DNA from: Myxocyprinus asiaticus
Lineage: Eukaryota; Chordata; Actinopteri; Cypriniformes; Catostomidae
Length of the DNA: 64,000 nucleotides
NCBI RefSeq assembly: GCF_019703515.2
Contig: NC_059348.1
Span: 20,417,656 to 20,481,655, forward strand
Direction of reading: 5' to 3'
Shown here: one piece after another, positions 1-14,183 of the stretch
Layout: the number at the start of each line of letters is the position of its first letter
Numbering within the stretch: the stretch's first letter is position 1
The notes under the pieces: generated by a model
Database searches by the model: none
Seen by the model: the letters and a program-made list of their open reading frames with translations, nothing else
What the model was told of the DNA's origin: nothing
Translations under genes and position numbers: made by a program

Positions 1-223
1 TAACAGTTCCTCTAAACCCTGCTGAACTACCTAGAACTGCAGTGTTATTTTAAGCATCAAAGCAATCAAACATTGTGACTAAGCCTCGTCAAAATGAAAA
101 GTCAAAGAGGTGTCTAAAACGTACCTCTCGCTTTGTGTATGTTCACACAGCTTGGGAGGTTTCGTTATTCTCTAACAATACTGCCATGTTACGTAATTCT
201 CTCTGAACATCCATAAATGGATA

Positions 224-1861
<1,638 letters not shown>

Positions 1862-1863
1862 TA

Positions 1864-2380
1864 TATCAGCAAGACTTGCATCAATAATTCCTATCATTAA
1901 GATTGATTTCTAGGTGTTTAGTGTGTGTAGCAGGTGGGAGGAAGCACATGATAGAAGAGGAGAGCTCACAGTCTTCCCTGATGAGTGCATTAGGAGGAGG
2001 ATCTCCTGGCAACCGCAACCACGACCACTCACTATTGAGTCATGACCCTCTGTGACTGAGATAGGCTGCTCACTATTCAATCTGGAGCTTTCCTGGGACA
2101 CACCCGATACTCCAGCACTGAAGTCTTGAATACAAACTGACTATATTTCAACAAGCCTATAGTTTCTTTCTCTACATACTGTGCCAACATCTGCAGCATA
2201 AAATGAGGCCACTTAGTGGAATAAACTGGTTTATATGTAAATTTGTCAGTAAGATGAAATGCCCTAATTTATCCATCAACTCACAATAAGTCTGCCAGAA
2301 CCAGAAACATCTATCATGATCTATAACTCTGCATTAAATTGAATGACATCAATTTGTTTCCATGTCTCAACCTCTGGATT
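1864..2380. other. Intronic stretch without recognised feature
   Basis: About 500 bases with no splice-bounded reading frame, inverted-repeat ends or tandem structure that I can support. The short open frames here show no family motif. Confidence 0.4.
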
Positions 2381-3278
2381 CATATCCCAAGGTTACCAGA
2401 TCCGGCCAGATCCACCTCCGTTCCTGCTTGGTGTCAGACTCCACTGCTATGTCTCTCTGAGTGATGACAACTAAATGCAGCCGGTGCTAGCCAGACATCA
2501 CTTTAGTCTTTTACAATGGACTTCAGAGGATGAACTGATGCCAACTCCAACTGTAAGACATCGGATACTTCATATGCCACTGCCTGAACCTTGGATTTAG
2601 GATGGACCCCACAGAACCTCACCGAAATGACCTGCAGGATGAAATGCGATGCACCTCATTGATCTCTGCCTGCATCACCTTGGTCTAATGATGGACTACA
2701 CTTTTGAAATGGAATACATAGACTATCAATTAATTTCCAACAGAAGTCTTCATCAGCCATCTAACAAAGGACAATGCATCAATGTGAACTTCTGCTGTTA
2801 ATCCAGGATTTACTTCAAAGACATTAGTCATTAATCTTACAGTTCATTAAAAATCTTTTTTTTTTTTTAAACACTGGACCTTAACACTTAATTAGTTTAC
2901 TTATCTTAAACCATGACCTGCACTGCACATAAATAACTAATATTGGCATTATATTCATGCTGGTTAGCCAGAGGGGAACTGGCCCCCACAGTGAGCCTGG
3001 TTTCTCCCAAGGTTTTCTCCATTAACCAACATCTTATGGAGTTTTGTGTTCCTTGCCACCATCGCCTTCAGCTTGCTCACAGGGGTTCTAAATACAATTA
3101 TTATTTAATTGTTATACACAATTTACAATCATATTTAATCAAACTACAAAATGATCACTCTAAGTTTTAATAGATATTATGGATTCATTTTCTATTAAAG
3201 CATGATATTCTGTAAAGCTGCTTTGAAACTATGTGTGTTGTGAAAAGCGCTATACAAATAAAAATGACTTGACTTGCT
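2380..3278 (+). repeat. Dispersed teleost retroposon-like repeat
   Basis: The segment from about 2935 onward, containing CCAGAGGGGAACTGGCCCCC and AAAGCGCTATACAAATAAA, matches my memory of a repeat very common in fish introns and 3' UTRs. It ends in a short GACTTGACTTG repeat, the sort of simple tail left by LINE-type reverse transcription, which gives a plus-strand orientation. No coding domain is visible. The left boundary is uncertain. Confidence 0.5.
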
Positions 3279-3573
3279 CAAAAAGTACATTTACCCACAA
3301 GCTTTAATTTGATTAGATGAAACATAAAAAAAAGTTTAAGTGACCACAATTTAAAAAACAATTAAAAAGTTTGTGAGCCCACAAATAGAACTAGATTTTT
3401 ATACTTTGTAAAACATTGTGAGTGGTGCTGGGCAATGCAAAAGTGTCCACCACAATGCTAGGGTGTTGTGGATGGTTGCCAAGGAGTTGTTATGCTGTTC
3501 TTCTGGTTCCAGAAGTAAAAATTCCATTCATTTTTTCCACAGACTAATTGATTTTCAAAGATAACTTATAAAT

Positions 3574-5376
3574 TAGGGATGGGCATTTTGGTAATTTTGT
3601 CTACTCAAGCACTCAAAGTAATTATTCGAGGGAGGGCAGGGAGAGAGTATCTTGCCTCACTTATAGACTGTAATAATGTCGTCCAAGGGTCTTCAACAGG
3701 GGGTCCGCGGTTGTACCGCAGGGGGTCCGCAAATTATTGTTTGATCCACCATTGGTGGCATTTGTAATAATGACTCACTCGCACGCCAGCGACAGGAGTA
3801 TGAATTATCGACATGTTGAAGTCCTTCGCAGCTGAATGCCAAATCTTAAAGTGTGACTAAACAGCGCTAGTCAGCAGCAGCGTGCAGCCCGGACAAATCC
3901 TTCACATGACCATGCCTATCACGATCCGCTCAATGCGCGACACACATCAGGTTCAGCAGCGCTGCAGCAGAGGGTCACGTAAGTAAACGCGTCTGCTTTG
4001 CGTTGGCCGTGCTGTGCGGTTGAGCAGATGTCAGCCTGCTTTCAGAACATTAGTGTACTTGCCTGGTGTAAATAGTTACCACTGAGATTATCAAGCTGGC
4101 ATACAGGGTTCTTGACTTTCCAAACACACACAAGATGGTGACTCTCAAATCAACATAATAAAAAGGTGCACTCAGTCATTGTTTTCCTCATTACAAATTT
4201 TTACTCAATTAAATCAACAGTAATTTTAAAATGTATAAAATCGATCACTCACATAACCTTATAAAAGTTGTTTTATTCTGCATGGACAGGGTCTGTCTGT
4301 CTGTCTGTCTTTTTCTTTCTTTTTGGAGGTTTGGCACAGGGATTTACAGAGGAATTTAAAAATGTAACTTCATATCAAAAATGTTGCAGATCCCTGCTGT
4401 ACATCCTTGCTGAAAAGACCAGATGTCATGAAGTATACATACGATAATTTGGTAGCCTACCATCCATGTTTTTATAGGCATAAAACACAGCACTCGGTTT
4501 TAAGACCCCTGACGTAATCTGTTACAGTAAGTACAAAAGATGGCATAATCAAAATATAAAGCATCATATTTTGTCATTATGTGAAGACTAGCTGGCCAAT
4601 TCAATCAAAAAATGATAAGAATGCACATCTCCGCTCTTCATTCAGGTTACCGTAATAAGCTTAGTAAACATGCACCACTGTTTCTGAACTATGTATCCGC
4701 AAACCACATTTGCCGTGACTGGAGACGCCATTACCATCATGTTTTTAAAATATAGTGTTAAGTTGAAAATAGTTTTGAAGACCCTACGTTCTGTTACATT
4801 CAGCTGCGCTACAGTTGTTTGAAAGAGAGAGTCTGCCTTGTGTGTTTGCACCACTTCATATCGGACTTACAACTTGGAAATTCATGCGGAAACCTTCAGC
4901 TCTGATTTTGTGTGTGACGTCAAGCAAAATTGTCGGCACCAAGTGAGATTTACAGTCAATAATAAACCTTTACTTTTATTAAATAATATACTTTAATGAG
5001 TCAAAGTTTCTACATTACATGAAAATTAAACTTGTTCAGCAAACGTTTTCAGAGACAGATGTTCAAAACACTGCGAATTTAACTTTCTTTTGATTATCAT
5101 AAACCTGTAGAACAAATGCTAACATTGCAGCATCATTTATCAGTTCAGGTGCTATGAGACGTCTCTGTTGACAATCAAGGTACCACTTAAATTCACAAAA
5201 ATCACATGTAATCAATCTCAAAATTAAGAATGAGGCCCCTCTTTGACACATTTGTGTTTAGTTGTCACTGAATTTTGAATTTAGTGAAAAGTCGCACGTT
5301 TTCATTATCGATCATCATTTTCATGATCGATCATTGCTGTCACTTCCTTGTACTCGGGTACTCGTACCCATCCCCA
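3574..5376. mobile_element. Non-autonomous hAT-like element
   Basis: The left end reads TAGGGATGGG (3574-3583) and the right end is its near complement, CCCATCCCCA (5367-5376). Flanking 8-mers TTATAAAT (3566-3573) and TTATAAAC (5377-5384) agree at 7 of 8 positions, fitting the 8-bp target duplication of hAT transposons. Inside the ends are ACTCAAG/ACTCGGGTACTCG motifs often seen in fish hAT termini. There is no transposase reading frame. A probable second hAT-like insertion lies inside at 3684-4396. Confidence 0.75.
3684..4396. mobile_element. Possible hAT-like insertion nested in 3574-5376
   Basis: The left edge CAAGGGTCTTCAACAG and the complement of the right edge, CAGGGATCTGCAACAT, form imperfect inverted ends of the CAGGG type. 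The left end continues with the duplicated GGGGTCCGC motif common in fish hAT ends. The flanking 8-mers do not match cleanly, so the limits are tentative. It contains a short GTCT microsatellite at about 4291-4311. Confidence 0.4.
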
Positions 5377-5384
5377 TTATAAAC

Positions 5385-6374
5385 CTTTAAAGGCAGTCCT
5401 ACCAAGAGCTCTGAGGTTGTTCATCGATGGTATATGACTTACAGTCATCCTTCCACATTATTTCAAATGCATTGTTTATAAATCATTTAAAAACAGAATT
5501 ACTAGTGAACAACTACACTACCCATGGTCCAGAAAAAATAACCACCAATCAGAGAACCGTGGCCAACAAAGCCCACCAAACAAGTCCATCAGTGACCCCC
5601 ACTTCCATGACGCACTGTGAATCATGCAACCGAGTCAGTCTCAAACATCACACAGTATATGTTTGTATATTTCAGTAAACTTAAAATATATTGTTTCTAT
5701 ATTTATATTCAACAACCTAAAAATCAACAGTTTTATATATTTCCATAAAACTGTTTTTTTTCCCCCGATTAAGTCATTCACAATGCTTCATGGGATTGTA
5801 GTTTGTGCCCTTGTGAAAGTACACAGTCTTCTATCTTTGTCTTTTTGTCTGACTTTCAAATATTTTTTGCTTCAAATCAAAGTTTGTATTGTTGTGATTT
5901 ACCTCATAGCTGGTTGGTTTGGTTCATGGCTTTGAACTCTTTAATGAAGGATTCAATGAAAAGCCTATGAAAAAAAAAAAATAATGGGAAAAAACTTCAG
6001 GAACCCAGATGACTGAAAAAGTGGGCGGGCACTGTTGCACCATGTTGCTATGTGATTGCAAGGATGTTCTGGGTGGCTGTTAACTGGTCCCAGCCAATAG
6101 AGCCCACCCCCAAGTCTCTAAGATATTCTGGTCCCTAGATATGGCTCTGTGAAAGTGAATCAAATTAATGGGGCACCGCCTGATCTTGCTTTAATAAAAT
6201 TTGTTGGTTGAAAAAAGTATAGTAGAGCAGAGACAAAAAGAGTGTACAACTGCCAAATGTAACCACATGCCAGATCAAGGCCAAAAGAGGCATTCATTCT
6301 ACAATAAATGCTTAATTATAATTTTAATACATTTGTTTTATTTATTTATCACACATTATTCATTTGCACATATA
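5385..6374. other. Intronic stretch without recognised feature
   Basis: About 1 kb of AT-rich sequence. The open frames near 5427-5935 show no family motif and lack matching splice context. An A-rich run lies near 5970. Confidence 0.4.
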
Positions 6375-6505
6375 CAGTGAAATTCTTTTTTTCACATATC
6401 CCAGCTAAGCTGGGGTCAGAGCACAGGGTCAGCCATGATACGGTGCCCCTGGAGCAGATAGGGTCAAGGGCCTTGCTCAACACTTAATAGCATATCAAGC
6501 TTCCC
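6375..6505. repeat. Fragment of a dispersed fish repeat
   Basis: The stretch with TACAGTGAAATTCTTT, GGGGTCAGAGCACAGGGTCAG and GGGCCTTGCTCAA resembles a common teleost interspersed repeat. Only part is present, with no target duplication visible. I cannot assign the family name. Confidence 0.5.
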
Positions 6506-6925
6506 ACTAAACATGTTTTATAGTGAAAGAACTTGACGATTAGTACTTTCTTATTAGAGCAAGTGGCATTCATCATTTATCAGTTAACAATATGAAGAAA
6601 TTAAGTTAGCAGTTAATGATAGTACTGTCTCTCTGAGGACTTCTCTAAATTACACTGGCATCCCACTTTCTAGAACATGAGCTCATCCTCAAGGATTAGG
6701 ATGAAGAAATCCAGTAAACAGACCTCATCTTTTCTCCTCAACTATATAGGGAGGCATCCAGTGTAAATGATGAAACAATATGGGAGTTGATTTGAGCTTT
6801 GGAGATCTACTGTTTAAAATAGGCCTAATGTTGATGTATGTTCAACTTTCTTATTGTAGAGCTAAAAACACCATTACAAACATGAGCTACAAGTAAATGT
6901 ACAAGTTTTAATATATGGGTTCTTA

Positions 6926-7394
6926 CGGGGCCTGGGTAGCTCAGTGGTAAAATACGCTGGCTACCACCCCTGGAGTTCACTAGCTCGCTATTTCGCTAGT
7001 TCGAATTCCAGGGCGTGCTGAGTAACTCCAGCCAGGTCTCCTAAGCAACCAAATTGGCCCGGTTGCTAGGGAGGGTAGAGTCACATGGGGTAAACTCCTC
7101 ATGGTCGCTATAATGTGGTTCGTTCTCGGTGGGGCGCGTGGTGAGTTGAGCGTGGTTGCCGCGGTGGGTGGCGTAAAGCCTCCACACGCACTGTGTCTCC
7201 GTGGCAATGCGCTTAACAAGCCACGTGATAAGATGCGCGGGTTGATGGTCTCAGACATGGAGGCAACTGAGATTCATCCTCCGCCACCCGGACTGAGGTG
7301 AATCACTACGCGACCACGAGGACTTAAAAAGCACACTGGGAATCGGGCATTCCAAATTGGGAGAAAAAGGGGAAAAATCCCCTAAAAAAAAACA
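6926..7394 (+). mobile_element. tRNA-derived SINE, copy 1
   Basis: The 5' end is tRNA-like: a Pol III A box in GGGTAGCTCAGTGGT and a B box in AGTTCGAATTCC, followed by a body of about 390 bp and an A-rich 3' end. A perfect 13-bp target duplication, ATATGGGTTCTTA, flanks it at 6913-6925 and 7395-7407. That shows a complete, fairly recent L1-type retroposition. Two relatives lie at 47213-47747 (plus) and 56550-57078 (minus). Unlike them, this copy ends at its A tail without an extra 3' segment. It is antisense to dlg1. Confidence 0.93.
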
Positions 7395-7521
7395 ATATGG
7401 GTTCTTAATTATATAATGCGACTCATCTCTTCATCAAATGAATTGCATTAAACGGCATTACAATTGTTGACAGAGAGTGTCCTGCAAATAAACAGGGTGA
7501 CCATATGGTAATGTTGTAAAG

Positions 7522-7685
7522 CAGGGCTCCAGATAACAACAATAAATTACTTAGGAGCCTTTGTCTCCTTAACTGAAACATTAAGGAGCCAAATGGCTGT
7601 TTTTAGACGCCAAATCATATAATTGCTCGATTTAGATAGTTGTGTATGAGTCCCTCAACTGTCTTAAGTGTCAAAAGCTGGATCT

Positions 7686-7740
<55 letters not shown>

Positions 7741-8371
7741 TTAATTATAAAGAAGCCCGAAATAGACATGGGACTCCTATTTTGAAATGTCTGCGCTCCC
7801 AGTTGTAAACACACTGACGGATGATTCACTGAGAAAGTGACTCTGATTCAAACTGCTAACCTGAGCTCCTGAGTTCACTTCACACCCTCAGTTCTTTTTG
7901 GGTGTTTCATGAAAAAGAGTCATTTGGTCATGATCTCTCGCGCATTCTGGGCTGTGAGGGGTTCAGAGCAAACGCTGGAGGAGCTGAACATGCAGCGCCA
8001 GTGGAGGCTTGAGCCCTGAATAGGTTCAGGGGGAGGGTGGTTCAAAGAGGAGCAGTCTCTGATCCAGTGTTTACAGTAGATGGCAGTAATGCACTATTTT
8101 AGCTTGCGAACCGCCATTAAAAAAGAAGAAAACTCTCTCGCGCTGGGTTTGCTGTTGCGTGCGATGCAGCGAGCTCATCACAACAGAACGGGTGAAAAGT
8201 GGCACGAGACACATTGGTGGTGCGTGCTCTAAAGATGTATTTAATAACTCAAGATTATATCTGTCGAAACCGCATATGGACACACAACACGATTGTCGAT
8301 TTTAAATTATTGTCGCAATCAATTACTTTTGGTCGCATATGCGACCGTTTTAGTCGCAGTCTGGAGCCCTG
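7522..8371. mobile_element. Non-autonomous hAT element
   Basis: Inverted ends CAGGGCTCCAG (7522-7532) and CTGGAGCCCTG (8361-8371) are exact complements, and the right end continues inward with GTCGCA motifs typical of a fish hAT group. The flanks share TGTAAAG but are offset by a base or two, so the 8-bp duplication is imperfect. No transposase frame is present. The element contains a long CA repeat. Confidence 0.8.
7690..7738. repeat. (CA)n microsatellite
   Basis: About 24 uninterrupted AC units inside the hAT element at 7522-8371. Confidence 0.98.
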
Positions 8372-9070
8372 TAAAGTGATGCTACTACATTGCACATGAC
8401 TAAATCCTGATGCAAGCCGTCAGCTCCAATGCAAAAAGAGAATATGTCGGAAATGGTTTTAACAACAAAATCTGGGGTGACATGACATGACATTTAAGCA
8501 ATCATCCCATCTGTGTGATCAGATGCTAAAACTGTGCTGTCATTCTGATCTAGAGAGCAGCATGCAGCAAAAGCCCCTTCCACTTAGCCATTCTACTCTC
8601 ATATGTTGCCTTCATTGTCATCAATAAAATCTAATGAGTACAGAGAAATAGAAGCTAGTTTTCATCATGCTAAATTACATTTTGGATGTGATGGAAGTAT
8701 CCCATATTTACCCAACCAAAGAAGGCTTCTTGGTGCCCTTTCACACATAACGCATTTTTGCATCCATCTGTTCTGTTTTTTACATTGTTTTTCTACGTAA
8801 AAACATGCACTGGTAGGGCATCTTTGATCATTGAATTAAGATGCTATGTCAAGTTAAAACAACTTCAACTTTTAAAAACATGTCTTGAGACACCTGCATT
8901 CTGTTCCATTAGTAGCGCTGTGTCTATTGTTTTTTAATGCAAAATGGCCCTCTGTCTGAATGGCCTCTTAGAAAGGAATGGTAAAGAGCACAAGAACAAT
9001 TTTATAAGAAGTTGACCAAAGAAAGTGGACTGTACAAAAAGAGTTGTTACGGTAAGTGCATGTGCTCCTC
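8372..9070. other. Intronic stretch without recognised feature
   Basis: About 700 bases of AT-rich sequence with no supported gene, repeat ends or tandem array. Confidence 0.4.
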
Positions 9071-9855
9071 CCAGCCTGGTCTCATGAAATTATGCGAGTA
9101 GAGAAAAATGTTTGCAAAACGTATTTTACATGGTGTTTGACACGTCTGGCTGCAGTTTGAAAGTGAAATGTCCAGCTGAGGGCACCAAAATCCAGTGAAA
9201 TGAGGTTGTTTTCAGATGAGTTTTTGAAGGTGGATTTGGAGGTTTTAATGAGTAAAACGTTTGTCCCTAAACAAACATTTTACCCTAAACCTAACCAATA
9301 ATGTTAAAATATAAATGAGACATTAAAAGACAACCGAGACCAACCAACGCCTAAACCCAATGGATAGTGTTTTAAAATGCATAAGCAAAATGAAAAGCAT
9401 GTATTTTTATGTCGCTTCTATGACACTGTGGTGCCATGTTTCATCTTGCATTCTTGAGCGGTCTCGAACTGCAGTCTGCTGAGTTCAAAGTCCAGCGCTC
9501 TGCCATGTGAGCTAACGTGTAAGCTGATAACATTCGAATAAGTGCATATATGTAGGTGGGTATACTGTATAATACAAGTGTAAAAATAATTTGTTTTTCA
9601 AACGATGCTTTAGAGTAAAATTGTGTCTATATCACAACATAGCAGTGTATGAGTAACAGAGAGAAAAATAAGTGTTTATAAAGTCATAATCAGCTTTTGA
9701 CCTTATGATTTGGGTGAATGTGAATAAAACACAGTTGTTGAAGCACCTCTTGTGCACATTTCATCTAGAAACTGCAATGATTTGTACCTGAAGACACCTA
9801 TAACAAGTTTTGCAAAAATGTATATAGTCACGTTTTCACTTTGAGACCAGGTTGG
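9071..9855. mobile_element. Inverted-repeat element with internal tRNA-like segment, copy 1
   Basis: The left end CCAGCCTGGTCTCA and right end TGAGACCAGGTTGG are near complements, so the 785-bp unit has terminal inverted repeats. No clear target duplication is visible. The interior contains CCTAAACCTAACCAATA and GTTTTAAAAT motifs that recur in the partial copy at 28548-29150, which shows this is a dispersed family. A tRNA-like stretch sits inside on the minus strand (separate entry). I do not know the family name. Confidence 0.65.
9457..9516 (-). other. tRNA-like segment inside repeat (not a functional tRNA)
   Basis: On the minus strand a Pol III A-box-like GTTAGCTCACATGG is followed about 35 bases later by a B-box-like AGTTCGAGACC, with GCTGGACTTTGAACTC in the anticodon-arm position. 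The order and spacing match a tRNA gene. The corresponding place in the other family member (28777-28838) has the same layout with GGTTCAAGTCC. Acceptor stem pairing is not convincing. Confidence 0.55.
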
Positions 9856-9926
9856 TTCCTCTGTCTTAACGTTGAGAGATGTTGCACTGCTGATAAATTG
9901 GGCTTTATAGCTTGGTCTTGCATTGG

Positions 9927-10480
9927 TTAAATCAATGGATCACGGCAGAGAGAGTGAGAGAAAGAGACAGGGAGGCTACCAAAGCCATCATAAATACCCA
10001 TCTCTCTTAAGAAACTAAAAATAGAAGCTGTATATTTAGCCAGTATGTTCTGGAACAAAGGACAATTGACTAAGAAATTTGTATTTACACGAACACCATC
10101 AGCACTCCAACAACTAGAACAGACTCCCTTGTACATCAATGTCTTACCGCTGTTTTCCCCTTTAGTTAAATCAGATACATTTTTGTTACAATTCATTGTA
10201 AATACAAATTGCCATACCTAAGCTGAGAGGACACGTACATGTATTTAAATCAGTGCTAGTGGGGACATCAAGTTTTTCTCACCCAATAAGTCTCTGATCC
10301 TTTTAAAACGTCTTCAGCAGCTAATAATACTGGCTGACATGTTACAATCATCCCATATGTAGGTTGTAGATTTTGGTACTATTTTCATGTCCAAATTCTG
10401 AAAAGAAATTTGGCTTTTTGTTTCAAACCAAATTTTGCCACGGTCAGTTTCATTTTTATATGACGTTAAGAAAACAGGAT
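9927..10480 (-). pseudogene. Possible LINE ORF2 C-terminal fragment
   Basis: The minus strand gives stretches such as RIRDLLGEKNLMSPLAL and CSSCW followed by NCPLFQNILAKY. Their order recalls the C-terminal region of L1-clade ORF2 proteins, which have a Cys-rich motif followed by a ..CP..Q.FW segment. Stop codons and frame changes interrupt it. The resemblance is from memory and weak; an unrelated decayed sequence is possible. Confidence 0.3.
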
Positions 10481-11579
10481 CTGGTAATTATTAAAATACA
10501 TAATGATTTTGTAGCATTTTCAGGTTAGCACTTGAAGATAAAGAAATGGTTGAGAGAATTTACTCAATGAGTTCAAGCAAATTAATGTATTCTAATTGAA
10601 CGTCAATCCCGAGCAGAGCAGATGACATGTAATCCTTTGGGCTGTGAATCAAGGATTTGAGAGGTTAATGCCATGGATCAAAGTGGCACGGGATGCCATA
10701 CAGCAACATACAGACAGTAATCAAAACAGAGGCCAAAAGGGTCCTTGTTAAACACTGCCAAATGTTCTTTCAGTGACAGACTTTTGTGAGAGTTTTAGTA
10801 AGTGACTACACAATCATTTGAATAAATAATAAAAAGAAAATCATGGACATGTGTACGAAAAATGTATGAGAACATAGTTGGAGAGGCCGATCAAGATCCA
10901 CCATAATGAGCCACTCCAAAACATCACTGATTTACAAAAGTAATAGTTTGACCTAAAATGCTGTAATCACGCCGTAAAACATAATGTGCAATAGTTCAGT
11001 ATAAAAATAAATCAAGACGTTTCATACATGAGATTCTGGATAAGTGTACCCAATTACTCAATTGTTTGAACAGGAGATTCTTATGCTGTGTTAAAGCCAG
11101 AGCTAACGCATTACTGTGACAAACTCTCATTAAGGACTTAAGCTTTAACCTAAGCAAATACAATGAAATGTGTGCAATCTCCATCAGTGTACAGAGTGTG
11201 ATTACTGGAGAGCAGAGAGTGTTAACTACAGTCAGAGCAGAGATAAGCCAATGAATGATTAAAATTGAAAGAGCTGTGAATATGGGAAAACACATCCCTG
11301 ACATATGCACTGACAGCTCTTGGTTTAGTGTGCTCAAGGTGCCTTAATACCAGCAGTCAACACTTCCAACTACTAAACATGTTGCCAATGCAGGAGCTAA
11401 GACAACTCCTCTTATCTCATCAAGTTGATTATATATGTGCCTTGCAGTTTAGACTTGCTCTTTCTATTGATTTTTCCTAACAGCTGGTAAGAAGAAAGTG
11501 TTGGCAGCAAATCTTGGCAACACCTGGAGGTACAAGCTGTACAGACTCTCACAGGCTGTCATTTATCTCTGCCACTCAC
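10481..11579. other. dlg1 intron immediately downstream of the 11.6-kb exon
   Basis: No repeat ends or coding motif are seen. A deliberate search here and leftward to base 1 for the expected next dlg1 exon (encoding KYRYQDED) found nothing, so that exon probably lies beyond the window. Confidence 0.4.
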
Positions 11580-11681
11580 CTTGCATCCAAACATGAGCGA
11601 GATGGTACTGTTGGTACAGGCCACTTTGCAATGGCACAGCATGGGTGAGAAACAGTCCAACTTCTTGATGTTGGCTGACAT
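11580..11681 (-). CDS. dlg1: dlg1 alternative first coding exon, Cys-rich alpha-type N-terminus
   Basis: The exon has an ATG at 11679-11681 and encodes 34 residues: MSANIKKLDCFS, then a Cys-rich PMLCHCKVACTN, then STISLMFGCK. It ends in AAG followed at once by the consensus donor GTGAGT (11579 downward). It finishes in phase 0, exactly as dlg1 exon 3 does, so both could join the same next exon; GCK followed by KYRYQ would mirror the known alpha-type N-termini of the PSD-95 family. Four closely placed cysteines suggest S-palmitoylation and membrane targeting in place of the L27 domain. The frame stays open upstream to another ATG at 11850-11852, but that extension is low-complexity Ser/Gly/Arg and reads like leader sequence, so I chose the inner start, which has A at -3. 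The link to dlg1 is inferred from strand, phase and family pattern. Confidence 0.72.
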
Positions 11682-12480
11682 TTTCTCGCTGCTATTGCAG
11701 CTGAGCCGCTCGGCTACCGAGGATCCGGATACTCGCCGCCGCGAGCGATACTTGCTCCTGCCCCTCCGGCCACAACCGGCTCCACCACATTCCCCTGCAC
11801 CTCCTCCTCCTCCTGCCCCTCCACTGCTGCTGCTGCTCCCCGCTCTCACCATCCACCCTCATTCCTCGTCTCACTCCATCACACCAGGAAAGGGACAGCC
11901 AGTCTGTTTCCTTCATCCAGCGAGTTTTCCACACTCCCACCTCTCCGTCGCTACTGCTCCTTTCGTCTGCTCTCTCTCAGTCTCTTACTACTTCTGCTTC
12001 ACTTGCTCACAACGAACAATCTCTTTCTTCTGCCGGTCTTCCACACTCCGTCCTTCTTCTTGACGAATGGTCTCACAGCTGTTTGTCAGGGTGGAGATGT
12101 TTACACAGAGGCCCCATAGGAGCCATGCTGTGTATGCAAGACAGTGTGTCTGTGTGTGTTTGTGAAGTCCAGCGTGTCTGTGTGCATATGTGAAGTCCAG
12201 CTTCAGTTCTTCTGGTTAAAGCTTCTTCATCACACCAGACAGCTGGCTCTTCTCCAAAAGAAAGATAAGAATGCCACAGTGAGCACAACGAGCAGAGAGT
12301 AGTGAGAAGAACAAGGGAAGAGGAGGATAGATGAGAGGGGAGGGGAGGGAGGGAGAGGACGCACAACTGTTACAGCTTGTGGGGTTTGTCACATGGGCTC
12401 CGTCAGAGAGGAGTTGAGTTGAGTCTCTCTCTCTCTCCATCTCATTCTCAGCGTGGGTGCTCGACGTCACCCAATACATT
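11682..12480 (-). promoter_or_regulatory. Leader and putative promoter of the 11.6-kb dlg1 exon
   Basis: This stretch is GC-richer than the surrounding intron and, on the minus strand, rich in GA and GGA runs, as in many 5' leaders. At its upstream edge a CRE-like CGACGTCA (12462-12469; TGACGTCG on the minus strand) adjoins a CCAAT motif (12471-12475). This is a plausible CREB/NF-Y start region. No TATA box is obvious at a suitable distance. The exact start site cannot be read from sequence alone. Confidence 0.5.
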
Positions 12481-13116
12481 GAGGGAACTTTAAAAAAATC
12501 TAAAGCAGTTATCAGTGAGACAGAAAATAACCATCCTCAGGGCACATAGCCCAACATGGAGGAGGAACAATAATGGAGTGACTTCCTGCACGTTTACATG
12601 GAGGAGAGAAAAGGGGCAAAAGGGAGGTGGAGCTCTGAGACCAGCCAATAAGACAACAGAATGTCATTGGCAGCTGACTGGACAGTCATTCTGTGACCTT
12701 TTGAGAATGGTGCCATTTCTTCACAGAATCCATACAATATGGAGAAAGTGGCCTATGACAGCACCATACAGAGAGATACTTGAGCTCATTTAAGTCCATT
12801 ATTCCTGTAATGTATCTCCAGGTACAAATCGCTTCAGTTTCTAGATGAAATGAGCACAAGAGGCACTTCAACAACTGTGTTTTATTCACATTCACCAATT
12901 GCAATCTCTATTATGGTCCCGTGGAACAGTCATACAGGACGAAACGGGTCATTGAGCAATAAGGGCCAGTAATGTGGGGGAGGGTCTCCAATGACAAAGA
13001 TCTCTCCAATGACTTTGCTTGAGGTAAATTTTAAATCAGCAGTCAAGCTTACAGGGATATAGCAAAATACTGACATTAACACTATTTTAATCCTTACCGT
13101 TAATGAGATCCTTCTC
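12481..13116. other. Intronic stretch without recognised feature
   Basis: About 640 bases between the alternative promoter and the next hAT element. The open frames show no family motif. Confidence 0.4.
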
Positions 13117-13124
13117 ATACAAAT

Positions 13125-14183
<1,059 letters not shown>

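Noticed and set aside
6926..7010. Possible tRNA gene
   Set aside because: A and B boxes are present, but the sequence runs into a SINE body with target duplications; it is the tRNA-derived head of a retroposon.
11581..12063. Plus-strand 160-codon frame rich in Pro and Leu
   Set aside because: It is the opposite strand of the GC-rich leader and exon at 11580-11681; composition explains its openness.
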